Program-made: the position numbers and the translations under genes | Assembly: GCA_964618975.1 (NCBI GenBank) | Contig: CAZUDI010000031.1 | Coordinates: forward strand, 1 to 42,212 | Source of the DNA: CAZUDI01 sp964618975 | GTDB taxonomy: Bacteria; Desulfobacterota; Desulfomonilia; UBA1062 | DNA: 42,212 nt | Direction of reading: 5' to 3' | The notes under the pieces: model-generated | Told to the model about the DNA's origin: nothing | What the model saw: the letters and a program-made list of their open reading frames with translations, nothing else | The model's database searches: none | Shown: piece after piece, positions 6,943 to 14,936 of the stretch | Position numbering within the stretch: position 1 is the first letter of the stretch | Layout: the number at the start of each line of letters is the position of its first letter

Positions 6943-8421
6943 ATGAAGGCATTAATTATGGGTGGGGGTATGTCCGGACTGGCGACAGCCGTCAATCTGC
7001 TGGATCGGGGGCTCGAGGTCGAGCTGGTCGAGTCCGACGAGATTTTCGGGGGGCGCGCCAATTCATGGAAGGATGACGATGGTGACATGATCGACAATGC
7101 CCTGCACGTCTTCTTTCCCTACTATGTCAATCTCTTGGATTTTTTCAGAAAGATGGGGATCGAAGACAACATCATCTGGAAGGACACCAAGTTCTATTAT
7201 GCCCAGGAGGATGGCAATCAGCCGGTGCTGCGCTTCGCCGACCTGCCGGCCCCGCTGCATGCCGCGGCCGCTTATGCCAGTCTGTTCAAGAACTATAACG
7301 GGATGCCGCGGTGGAAGGCCCTGGCCTCCTCCCTGCCCATGGCCCTGGCCGCGGGCTATTCCAAGGACCAGGTCGACGCCACCGACGAGCTCTCCTGGGC
7401 GGAATGGGCCGCCCGCCGCGGACCGCGGGGGGCCTTCAAGTTCATGGAACCGGCTATGCACGGCCTGACCTTCACCCCGGCCTATGCCCTTTCGGCCAAG
7501 GTCATGATGAACTGGATGCAGAAGGTGGGGGCCTCGGCCGATTCCGCACGGGTGGGGTTTGCCAACGGTGGGCTAGGGGAGATCTGGGTCGGGAGCTGCC
7601 TCGACTATATTCGCCAGAGGGGCGGGACCTTTGCGGCCGGGCAGGCCGTAACGGCGATCAATGCGGACAACGGCAAGGTCGAAAGCGTGACCCTCAACGG
7701 CCGAGAAGAGCGGCAGGCCGATATCTATGTCTCGGCCATGAGCCCCTTTGCCCTGCGAACGGTCCTGCCCAAGACGGCCTATCGCTACGAATATTTCCAG
7801 GATCTGACCCATTTCCAGAACTCGCCCTCGCTGTCCATCCAGCTGTGGTTCGACCGTAAACTGACGGAGGTGGACGTCACCTTTTTCTCTACCGGCTGCA
7901 TTTTCAATACCTATGCCGATCTATCCAATATCCTGCCCCATATCTTCGCAGGCGGCAGCATGTTCGAGATGGTCATATCCCCGGCCGATGCCGTGCGCCA
8001 CCTTCCGGACGAGATCATCTACGAGAAGACGCTCAGTGACCTCAAACGCTTTTTCCCTACCGCCCGCGAAGCCCAGGTCAAGAAATACGTCGTGGTCCGG
8101 CAGCGGCAGGGGGTCTACCGGCCCTTCCCGGGCATGGAGAAACACCGCCCCTATCAGCGCTCACCCTACACCAACCTCTACCTCACCGGTGACTATACCA
8201 AGACCCATGTGAGCTCCGGCGGGATGGAGGCGGCGATCTGGACCGCCAACCACTGCGCCGAGCTGATCGCGCAGGACAAGCTCAATCAGAACATCACCCT
8301 CAATCGCGAGTTCGATCCCCCCAAGGGGTTCACCCCGATGATCAGGCCGTCGGTGTATGCCGGGGCGGGTCTGGCGGTGCTGGCCCTGGGGAAACTGACC
8401 CGGCGGGTCGTCGCCGGCTGA
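6943..8421 (+). CDS. Phytoene desaturase-like FAD-dependent oxidoreductase (PDS/ZDS-type)
   Basis: A 492-residue flavoprotein of the amine oxidase/phytoene desaturase superfamily, expected to desaturate or isomerise a hydrophobic polyene or isoprenoid at the membrane. The N-terminal dinucleotide fold is clear: IMGGGMSGLATAVNLLDRG, an acidic strand end (LVESDEIFGGRAN) and a second FAD contact near the C-terminus (NLYLTGDYTKTHVSSGGMEA, about residues 422-441), which resembles plant/cyanobacterial-type phytoene desaturase. The last 25 residues are hydrophobic and may anchor it to the membrane. The start at 6943 has GAGGAGG eight bases upstream; a longer in-frame start would overlap the operator. 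First gene of a four-gene set. No phytoene synthase is nearby, so phytoene itself is not supported as substrate. Confidence 0.85.
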   Translation: MKALIMGGGMSGLATAVNLLDRGLEVELVESDEIFGGRANSWKDDDGDMIDNALHVFFPYYVNLLDFFRKMGIEDNIIWKDTKFYYAQEDGNQPVLRFADLPAPLHAAAAYASLFKNYNGMPRWKALASSLPMALAAGYSKDQVDATDELSWAEWAARRGPRGAFKFMEPAMHGLTFTPAYALSAKVMMNWMQKVGASADSARVGFANGGLGEIWVGSCLDYIRQRGGTFAAGQAVTAINADNGKVESVTLNGREERQADIYVSAMSPFALRTVLPKTAYRYEYFQDLTHFQNSPSLSIQLWFDRKLTEVDVTFFSTGCIFNTYADLSNILPHIFAGGSMFEMVISPADAVRHLPDEIIYEKTLSDLKRFFPTAREAQVKKYVVVRQRQGVYRPFPGMEKHRPYQRSPYTNLYLTGDYTKTHVSSGGMEAAIWTANHCAELIAQDKLNQNITLNREFDPPKGFTPMIRPSVYAGAGLAVLALGKLTRRVVAG

Positions 8422-8433
8422 AGGGAGATGAGC

Positions 8434-9990
8434 ATGGCAGCTCGCGAACAGGCGGTCGTTGTGATCGGGACCGGACCGGGGGGCGCCGGCGTGGCGGCGT
8501 TGCTGCAGAAAAGGGGGAACCCGGTCATGCTGCTGGAACGCAACCCCTTTTGCGGCGGGAAGTGCTGGTCCTTTGAAAAGAACGGGTTTGTCGTGGACTC
8601 CGGGGTGCACATGTTCTCCATGAGCGATGCCGGCCAGCATGGCGACATCAATCGCCGGGTGGGCGGAGACCTGCGCTGGCTGGTCAGGAATCCGGGCGAG
8701 TGCCTGCAGTTCCACGGCCAGGTCCGGATGAGCCTGTACCAGAATTTCTTCGATCCCCGCACCATGCTGCAGGGGCGCAAGGTGGATTTCTATGCCCGCC
8801 GCCACCGTGACCGGCTCGACAAAACCCCTTCGCGGGCAATGCAGGTCCTCCAAGACAGCGCCTACCGGGCCAGCCGGAAATATTCGCTGTGGGAGACCCT
8901 CCGAATCATGGGCGGCGTGGTTCTCCAGAACCCCACCACCCTCCTGGAACTGGACGAGATCACCCTGCAGGAATTCATGCACCGCATCACCGATAAACGG
9001 GAGATCCTCCTGGGGGTCAACGCCCTGTCCATGTTGCTCATGGTGACCCCTTTCCACCTGGCCTCGGCCGGCGAATTCCTGTGGTGTGTCACCAATCTCT
9101 TCCGGCACCGCCGCTGTGGCGTGCCCCAGGGTGGCTCCAACGAGATCCCCGGGGCCTTCGTGCGGGCCTTTCAGCAAAGTGGCGGTGAACTGCGTCGGTC
9201 CACCGAGGTCACGCGGATCGTGGTGGAGGAAGGCGCGGTCACGGGGGTCGAGACCGCTGCCGGTGATTTCATCCCTGCCGGGGTCGTGATCTCCAGTGCG
9301 GGGATCAAACAGACCGTGGCCCTGGCCGGCGCGGAACACTTTCCGCCCGAGTACGTGAGCTATGTCGATAACCTGCGCTATTCGTACGCCTTCATTACGG
9401 CCAAGTTCGGTCTCGCGCGGCGGGTGGTCGATCTCCCGGCCCCGAGCTTCTTCAATATTTCCAATGTGGATCCGGATCACATGTTCGACTACCTCGAGCA
9501 CGGGGATGTTCCCGAGGACCCCTTCCTGTTTACCCCCATGCCCTCTGAATGGGACCGCTATGCCGCCCCTTTGGGCAAGCAGCTGATCATCATGGGGGTG
9601 CCGGCCCCGATCGAGGTCACCCCGGAGAATATCGCCCTCTGCGAAGAGATCCTCGACCGGGCGGAAGCACGCCTGCTGGATATTTTCCCCCAGATCAAAG
9701 ACCAGGTCGAGTGGCGGCTGCGAAGCCATATCGCCGACACAGCGGCCATTACCGGAAAACCCACCGGTGAATGTATCGGGTTGATGCAGTGTGTCGGGCA
9801 GACCGGCATCCATAAACCCTCGCCCCGGACCCCGATCGAAGGCCTCTGGCTGGTAGGGGCCGATGCCGGCGCCCGCGGGGTGGGCACCGAGCAGGCCTCG
9901 GGCAGTGCCCTGTATACCGCCGGTCTGATCGAATATCAGGACGGCCGGAAGGCGATCCGCCCGGGAATCGCCGCAGAACGGGGATCCTGA
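8434..9990 (+). CDS. Phytoene dehydrogenase/CRTISO-like FAD-dependent oxidoreductase
   Basis: A 518-residue flavoprotein of the CrtI/carotenoid isomerase/retinol saturase group. Residues about 10-40 carry the FAD motif (VVIGTGPGGAGVAALLQKRG, then GGKCWSFEKNGF). SGVHMF follows, as in this family, and the C-terminal FAD region reads IEGLWLVGADAGARGVGTEQ. The middle has the GVPQGGSNEIPGAFVRAF segment typical of CRTISO-like proteins. Twelve bp separate it from the gene before, with GGGAG six bases before ATG 8434; ATG 8428 is an in-frame alternative. It probably acts in sequence with its neighbours on a shared lipid. The family call is firm, the reaction direction (desaturation, saturation or isomerisation) unknown. 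Confidence 0.85.
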   Translation: MAAREQAVVVIGTGPGGAGVAALLQKRGNPVMLLERNPFCGGKCWSFEKNGFVVDSGVHMFSMSDAGQHGDINRRVGGDLRWLVRNPGECLQFHGQVRMSLYQNFFDPRTMLQGRKVDFYARRHRDRLDKTPSRAMQVLQDSAYRASRKYSLWETLRIMGGVVLQNPTTLLELDEITLQEFMHRITDKREILLGVNALSMLLMVTPFHLASAGEFLWCVTNLFRHRRCGVPQGGSNEIPGAFVRAFQQSGGELRRSTEVTRIVVEEGAVTGVETAAGDFIPAGVVISSAGIKQTVALAGAEHFPPEYVSYVDNLRYSYAFITAKFGLARRVVDLPAPSFFNISNVDPDHMFDYLEHGDVPEDPFLFTPMPSEWDRYAAPLGKQLIIMGVPAPIEVTPENIALCEEILDRAEARLLDIFPQIKDQVEWRLRSHIADTAAITGKPTGECIGLMQCVGQTGIHKPSPRTPIEGLWLVGADAGARGVGTEQASGSALYTAGLIEYQDGRKAIRPGIAAERGS

Positions 9991-10087
9991 AGTGCCCCGG
10001 GGCCGGAGCGGGGCCGATGAGGAGGATGACCGTGCCCAAGGGGAGATCCGCTTACCGGCAGGCAGGTCCACAGGCAAGGAGAACCAG

Positions 10088-11437
10088 ATGAAGATCATCG
10101 TTGTCGGGGCGGGTACGGCCGGATTGGCCGCGGTACATACCCTCCACAGGATGGGGGTGGGTGTGACCTGTCTGGAGGCCGGCGATCATCCCGGCGGCCG
10201 CACCCGTTCGCTGAAGCGCGACGGGTACACGCTCGATATCGGGGCCCAGTTCTTCTTCAAGAGCTACGCGGCCTGTTTCGATCTGTGTGCCGAGCTGGGG
10301 CTCGGGGACGATCTGCACGCCTTTCCCTACCGGGTCGGTTTTCCACACAACGGCGCTGGTCCTATCACCCCGGTCCTGGTGACGACCGATCCGCGCCAAC
10401 TGGTGCGTAATGCAAGGGAGTACCTGGCATTCAAGGGGGTGCCGCTGCGGGCCTCCTGGCAGATGCTGCCCGTAATGGCTACGATCCTCCGCCGGCGCAA
10501 TGACCTGATCTTCACGGACTTCGAACGGATGCTCGATCTGGACGACGAGTCCCTGGCCGCATTCACCCGCCGCAGGGGAGGGCGTGAGGCCCTGGAGTGT
10601 GTTATGCAGCCGCTGTCCTCCTGTATGACCCTGGGGGAGCCCGAGGATATGGGAGCGGGCTACGGTCTGGCCCTGATGTGGAATAATATCAATGGTCTCA
10701 AGACATTGAACCAGGGAATCGGCGCGCTCTCCGAACGCCTGTATGCCCCGTGCCGGGATTCCATCCATCTGGCGACCCCAGTGAAAAGGATCGTGATCGA
10801 GGATTGCCGCGTCAAATGGGTCCAGACCGCCGATGCCTTCCTGGAGGCCGACGCCGTGATCTGTGCCACCACCGCCACCACGGCCCTCCAGCTTATGCCA
10901 GATCTGCCCGAGGCGCTCGCCGAGCCGCTGCGGCGGGTGACCTACTCGGCCTGCTGTCATGTCATGTTTGCACTCGAAAAGCGGCTTCTGCCGCCGGACT
11001 GGTATGCCATCGCCCTGCCGCGTTCCTATGGTTCCCCCCTGACCGGCTTCACCGACAGCTCGATCAAGTCACCTTCCTACGCACCACCGGGCGCGGGCCT
11101 GATCCACTGTTTCACCTTCGGTCGGCATGCCATGGCCCTGAATGCCCTGTCCGAGAGCGAGATTATCCGCACCCTTGTGTCGGAGATTCAGCGCTGGCAG
11201 CCCCGGATGCCGGACGAACCGGTCTTCTGCGAGATTCAGCGCATCTCCGAGGCGGTCTGCCTGTCCCCTCCGGGGATGCTGCGGGCGATGGCCGGCCTGC
11301 GCCGCCATCACGCCGGTGCGGTCGACGGACTGTATCTGGCCGGAGAATACCTCTACATGCCTTCGGTGGAGGGGGCGCTGACGAGCGGACGGGAGGCCGC
11401 CTGCGCCGTGGGGAAAGAATGTAAATCATGGGTATGA
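10088..11437 (+). CDS. FAD-dependent amine oxidase/desaturase-like protein (paralogue of 32593-33936)
   Basis: A 449-residue flavoprotein of the protoporphyrinogen oxidase/phytoene desaturase superfamily. It opens with IIVVGAGTAGLAAVHTLHRM, then GGRTRSLKRDGYTLDIGAQF, and closes with the FAD contact GLYLAGEYLYMPSVEGALTSG. The fourth desaturase (32593-33936, 447 residues) matches along its length, including GAQF, TLGEPED/TLGEAEE and ICATTATTA. The ATG at 10088 has AAGGAGA at the right distance; the 97-bp gap upstream holds no gene. The last codons and the stop run into repeat C, so the repeat insertion may have set the present C-terminus (CKSWV). The reaction is unknown; by context it oxidises or reduces a hydrophobic isoprenoid-like substrate. 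Confidence 0.82.
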   Translation: MKIIVVGAGTAGLAAVHTLHRMGVGVTCLEAGDHPGGRTRSLKRDGYTLDIGAQFFFKSYAACFDLCAELGLGDDLHAFPYRVGFPHNGAGPITPVLVTTDPRQLVRNAREYLAFKGVPLRASWQMLPVMATILRRRNDLIFTDFERMLDLDDESLAAFTRRRGGREALECVMQPLSSCMTLGEPEDMGAGYGLALMWNNINGLKTLNQGIGALSERLYAPCRDSIHLATPVKRIVIEDCRVKWVQTADAFLEADAVICATTATTALQLMPDLPEALAEPLRRVTYSACCHVMFALEKRLLPPDWYAIALPRSYGSPLTGFTDSSIKSPSYAPPGAGLIHCFTFGRHAMALNALSESEIIRTLVSEIQRWQPRMPDEPVFCEIQRISEAVCLSPPGMLRAMAGLRRHHAGAVDGLYLAGEYLYMPSVEGALTSGREAACAVGKECKSWV

Positions 11438-11505
11438 ACCCCAGGGCTAGCCCGGGACCCCAGGTGAGCCGCAAGCGCCAAGGGAAATCGAGCAAAAGCG
11501 ATTAA
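11422..11505 (+). repeat. Dispersed intergenic repeat, copy C
   Basis: Begins inside the last codons of the preceding gene and ends at the ribosome site of the next. It contains ATCATGGGTATGAACCCCAG, the hairpin CCAGGGC-TA-GCCCGGG, a CGCCAAGGGAAATCGAGC tail and GCGATTA just before GGGAGGAGG. It aligns with copies A and B over most of its length and points towards the downstream gene. Confidence 0.78.
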
Positions 11506-11516
11506 AGGGAGGAGGT

Positions 11517-12590
11517 ATGCCGAGAGAAGTCACGATCTACGGGGCCGGGATGTCGGGACTCGTCTGTGGGATCAACTTGGCCCGCCAGGGGTATGCGGTC
11601 GTGATCCATGAGCGCGAAAAATCCTTCGGCGGGGATTCGCTGTACAATCCCTCCACCCACACTACCCCTATCGACATCGGCAAGACATCGGCCTATATCG
11701 GGATCGACATTGCACCTGCCTTTCACCCGCTCCTCGCCTGTCCGATCTATTTTCACGACACCTGCCTCATGGCACCGGTCAGCGGGGTTTCCACAGTGGA
11801 GCGCGGCGACCGCTCCACCAGTCTGGACAGCCTGCTCTATGCCGAAGCGCTGGCGGCCGGGGTCGAGTTCGCCTTTGGTTCGAAACTGAAACGAAGCGAA
11901 CTGGCCAAGCTCGCCCCGGACACGGTCATCGCCTGTGGTCTCACCGCCGGGGTTTATGACATGCTCGGCATCCCCTACCGGAAATGGTACGGCTATATCT
12001 CGCGCGGCGAGATCGGCTTTTCCAACTATTCCTGGATCTGGCGCGATGAGGGAATCACGGAGTACGGCTACCTGAGTTCCGCCAACAACTACTATTTCAA
12101 TCTGTTGTTCTCCATTCATCCTGTCAGCCAGGCGACCCTGTCCAAGTACTGTGACTTCATGCGGCGGACCCAGGGGGTCGAGCACGACCGGTGGCTGGCC
12201 GTGCAGGGGGCCTATCCGGTGGCACGACCGGACAATCCGCGCCTGTTCCATGAAGGCTTTATCCTTTGCGGAACCATGACCGGTGCGGTGGATCCCATGG
12301 GCTGGTTCGGGATCCTGGGGGCTCTGGTGACCGGTAAGGTGGCCGCTTTGGCTATCGAGGACAGGGTGGCGGCCCTGAAGGAGTTTCAGCGCTTCACCCG
12401 GCTCTACCGGCGTTTCTTCTTCATCAAGAAGCGCCTCGGCTACCCCCTTGGCCGCTACGTGACCGCCACGGAGAAGGCCTTGAAGATGATCGGGCCCCAC
12501 CGGTTGGAGCGGTTCGGACAGAACATGGTGCGGGAGGACACGCATCTCGCATTCTCGATTCCCGGGTTTGCCAACCTGGGGTGCTATTGA
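11517..12590 (+). CDS. FAD/NAD(P)-binding oxidoreductase, unclassified (paralogue of 20994-22091)
   Basis: A 357-residue flavoprotein. The only motif I can name is the N-terminal FAD fold, VTIYGAGMSGLVCGINLARQ, followed by HEREKSFGGD. A conserved block, YNPSxHTTPID, then IGIDIxPxFHPL and CPxYFHDT, is shared with the gene at 20994-22091; the two are paralogues over nearly their full length. The C-terminal DPMGWFGILGALVTGK region is the expected second FAD contact of the geranylgeranyl-reductase/monooxygenase (PHBH) fold. The C-terminal Lys/Arg-rich helices may bind membrane. The start has GGGAGGAGG directly before ATG. It is the last gene of the desaturase operon and is followed by a new promoter (site 2). 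Function beyond flavin redox chemistry is unknown. Confidence 0.75.
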   Translation: MPREVTIYGAGMSGLVCGINLARQGYAVVIHEREKSFGGDSLYNPSTHTTPIDIGKTSAYIGIDIAPAFHPLLACPIYFHDTCLMAPVSGVSTVERGDRSTSLDSLLYAEALAAGVEFAFGSKLKRSELAKLAPDTVIACGLTAGVYDMLGIPYRKWYGYISRGEIGFSNYSWIWRDEGITEYGYLSSANNYYFNLLFSIHPVSQATLSKYCDFMRRTQGVEHDRWLAVQGAYPVARPDNPRLFHEGFILCGTMTGAVDPMGWFGILGALVTGKVAALAIEDRVAALKEFQRFTRLYRRFFFIKKRLGYPLGRYVTATEKALKMIGPHRLERFGQNMVREDTHLAFSIPGFANLGCY

Positions 12591-12631
12591 AGGGCCCCCG
12601 CGGTAAGGGGTGATTCCGATCCGGGGGGTGC

Positions 12632-12664
12632 TTGACAGAATGTTATAAGTTATTAACATATAAT
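12632..12664 (+). promoter_or_regulatory. Promoter with shared operator, site 2
   Basis: TTGACA (12632-12637), a 16-bp spacer and TAACAT (12654-12659) form a good promoter. The operator pattern GTTA-TAAGTTAT-TAAC (12642-12657) fills the spacer. The stretch ATTAACATATA is shared with site 7. It controls the acyl-CoA ligase gene and possibly everything up to 20630. Confidence 0.72.
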
Positions 12665-12716
12665 TATCATTGAATTGAATGAGATAGCCTTAAAATGAAC
12701 CAAAGGAGGGAAACAC

Positions 12717-14417
12717 ATGAAAGACACATACCTGGAGCGGCCATGGCTCAAACACTACGACCCGCATGTCCAGCCCACGCTGAAGTATGAGCAAGAGACC
12801 TTTTGCGAGCGGTTCGCGGCGGCCGCGGCGCGCTACGCCGACAAGCCGGCCCTCGTCTATGTCGACAAGGCGCTGACCTTCAGGGAACTCGACCAGTGGT
12901 CGAACCGCCTGGCCCACTATCTGGTACAGACCGGACTGCGGCCGGGCGATGTTGTGGGGCTGAATATGCCGAACGTGCCGGCCCATTACCTGGCGGTCAT
13001 TGCGGTACAGAAGGCGGGCTGCATCTCCACCGGGCTTTCGCCGCTCCTGACCGCAGCGGAACTGGAACACCAACTCAATGATTCCGGGGCCAAGGCGGTG
13101 CTGACCCTGGACATCCTCTACGACAAGATCTACACCGTGGCCCCCAAGACACAGGTGCGCAGTGTGCTCGTGGCCTCGATCGCCGATTTCCTGCCCCCGC
13201 TCAAGGCCTATCTTGGGAAACTCCTCAAGAAGATTCCCCAGGCCCCGATCCCGCCGCTCAACGCAGGGGTGCAGGTCGAGCGCTTCCTCAAGGCCGTGCG
13301 GCCCATGCCCACCAACGAGGTGCGGGTGGAACGAGGGCTGGATGAGCCCATGTACATGATGTACACCGGGGGGACCACCGGTCCGTCCAAGGGGGCCCTG
13401 CTCACCCAGCGCAATGTGATGTCCAATGCCAAGCAGATCGTCACCTGGCTCAATCTCAGCCCGGCCGACACCTTCCTGTGCGCCTTCCCGCTCTTCCACA
13501 TCGCCGGGCTGTGCCTGGGCACGGTATCGATGACCTACGGTATCACCCAGATCGCGGTCCCCAATCCACGTGACGCCGCCTTCCTGGTGGGGGCGATCAA
13601 GAAACACCGGCCCACCGCGCTGGTGAATGTCACCACAATCTATCTGGAGCTCATGAAGCAGCCCGAATTCCGGAGCCTGGACTTTTCGGGCATCCAGTGG
13701 TGCATGTCGGCGGCCTCACCCTTCCCACCCGACAATATCAAGGATTTCGAATCGATTGTGGGGCAGGGAAAACTGATCGAACTCTATGGCATGACCGAGA
13801 CCTCGCCCGTTACCTGCTGTCTGCCGCGCTTCGGCACGAAGAAACCCGGGTCGATCGGTATGCCGCTGCCGGACACCACCTTCCGTCTGATCGACCCGGA
13901 CACCCAGGAGCCGGTCCCCCTGGGGGAGACCGGCGAGATCGCCATTCACGGTCCCCAGGTCTTCAGCCTGGGATACTTCAATAAACCCGAGGAGACCCGC
14001 CATGCCTTGCGCGAGGGCTGGATGTTCACGGGCGACATCGCCCGCATGGATGAAGACGGCTATTTCTATATCGTTGACCGCCTCAAGGATATGGTGAACG
14101 TTTCGGGTTTCAAGGTCTTTACCCGGGAGCTCGACGATGTCCTGGCCGGGCATCCCGATATCGAGACCGCGGCCACCTTCGGCATCCCCGATCTGGAGCG
14201 GCCGGGTTCGGAACGGGTAGCCTGCGCCGTGGTCCTTAAACACGGCATCGCCGATGGGGATGCCGAACGCGAGAAGATCATGGCCTACCTCAAGGAGCGC
14301 GTGGCACCCTTCAAGGTGCCGCGAACCCTGATCTTTATGGATGAGTTGCCGATGAGCGGCGTGGGCAAGGTTTTGAAGCGCGAGTTGCGCCAGATGGTGT
14401 CGGCCCGTCAGGCGTAG
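12717..14417 (+). CDS. AMP-dependent acyl-CoA synthetase/ligase (long-chain fatty acid type)
   Basis: A 566-residue member of the acyl-adenylate-forming family, which activates a carboxylic acid with ATP and CoA. The motifs are complete: the phosphate-binding loop MYTGGTTGPSKGALL (about residues 215-230), YGMTETSP (about 357), TGDIARMDEDGYFYIVDR followed by KDMVNVSGFKV (about 440-468), and the C-terminal catalytic lysine segment SGVGKVLKREL. Length and the N-terminal region resemble long-chain fatty-acid ligases, so a long hydrophobic acid is the likely substrate; an isoprenoid acid is equally possible here. A strong AAAGGAGG site precedes the ATG. It is the first gene after operator site 2. 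Confidence 0.9.
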   Translation: MKDTYLERPWLKHYDPHVQPTLKYEQETFCERFAAAAARYADKPALVYVDKALTFRELDQWSNRLAHYLVQTGLRPGDVVGLNMPNVPAHYLAVIAVQKAGCISTGLSPLLTAAELEHQLNDSGAKAVLTLDILYDKIYTVAPKTQVRSVLVASIADFLPPLKAYLGKLLKKIPQAPIPPLNAGVQVERFLKAVRPMPTNEVRVERGLDEPMYMMYTGGTTGPSKGALLTQRNVMSNAKQIVTWLNLSPADTFLCAFPLFHIAGLCLGTVSMTYGITQIAVPNPRDAAFLVGAIKKHRPTALVNVTTIYLELMKQPEFRSLDFSGIQWCMSAASPFPPDNIKDFESIVGQGKLIELYGMTETSPVTCCLPRFGTKKPGSIGMPLPDTTFRLIDPDTQEPVPLGETGEIAIHGPQVFSLGYFNKPEETRHALREGWMFTGDIARMDEDGYFYIVDRLKDMVNVSGFKVFTRELDDVLAGHPDIETAATFGIPDLERPGSERVACAVVLKHGIADGDAEREKIMAYLKERVAPFKVPRTLIFMDELPMSGVGKVLKRELRQMVSARQA

Positions 14418-14445
14418 TCCTGTCCACAGCCAAGGGAGGCTGCCC

Positions 14446-14613
14446 ATGAGTGGTGGAATGCTGACGTACCGCAGGCTGTTTGGGATCCTGTTCTTCGGTT
14501 TGGGCTTCATCCTGGGCTACTTCAAGGCGGTGTATCTGAGCGAAGAACAGCGCCGGGTGGTGCAGAAGGCGCTGTTCGAGCTCAGGGAGATGCCCCGCCG
14601 GCTCCTGATCTAA
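14446..14613 (+). CDS. Small membrane protein, 55 residues
   Basis: A short gene with a strong AAGGGAGG ribosome site, ATG at 14446 and TAA at 14611. Residues about 11-29 (LFGILFFGLGFILGYFKAVY) form one transmembrane helix, and the rest is an amphipathic, Arg/Glu-rich cytoplasmic tail. It lies 28 bp after the ligase gene, in the same operon. I do not recognise a family. A role as a membrane tether or small subunit for a neighbouring enzyme is possible but unproven. The ribosome site and helix make it more credible than a chance frame. Confidence 0.6.
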   Translation: MSGGMLTYRRLFGILFFGLGFILGYFKAVYLSEEQRRVVQKALFELREMPRRLLI

Positions 14614-14683
14614 ACGCCCGGGCGTGGTCCGGATGAGCGGAGGGGGTTCTCCCGTCGGGAGATGAAATGTAGGGGGAGTTTTT

Positions 14684-14921
14684 GTGCAGAACCATGCCGA
14701 ATACGACGTTTGTGTCATCGGTTCCGGGATAGGGGGCCTTCTTCGGTCAGGAGTTGAACGGCTCGAACATGGGCCCCTTCCGCCCGGGCTATTGCTCCCG
14801 GCTGATCGATAAGCTCTATCTCACCGGACAATGCACCAATCCCGGGGGCGGGGTGGCCCAGGTGCTGGTATCCGGAACCCTGTGCGCGAGCCTGCTGGTC
14901 AAGAACTGGTCAACCCAATGA
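14684..14921 (+). pseudogene. Remnant of a CrtI-type phytoene desaturase (both ends kept, middle deleted)
   Basis: After GTG 14684 the frame reads AEYDVCVIGSGIGGLL, the N-terminal FAD motif of this family. It then breaks off near 14740 and stops at about 14813. In another frame, from about 14754, the sequence reads KLYLTGQCTNPGGGVAQVLV and SGTLCASLLVKNW, the C-terminal FAD signature of CrtI-type desaturases, ending at TGA 14919. Intact members have around 500 residues, so well over 1 kb of the middle is gone and the ends are joined out of frame. It lies between the small membrane protein and the GGR-like gene. It implies the locus once had a fifth desaturase. Confidence 0.85.
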
Positions 14922-14936
14922 GAAAGGAGCACCTTA

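Noticed and set aside
6943..9990. Ordinary carotenoid synthesis cluster
   Set aside because: No phytoene synthase or cyclase gene, and the enzyme set includes many non-carotenoid parts.
8161..10098. A 645-codon minus-strand frame opposite the second desaturase
   Set aside because: Typical GC-rich shadow; the plus strand has full FAD motifs and a good ribosome site.
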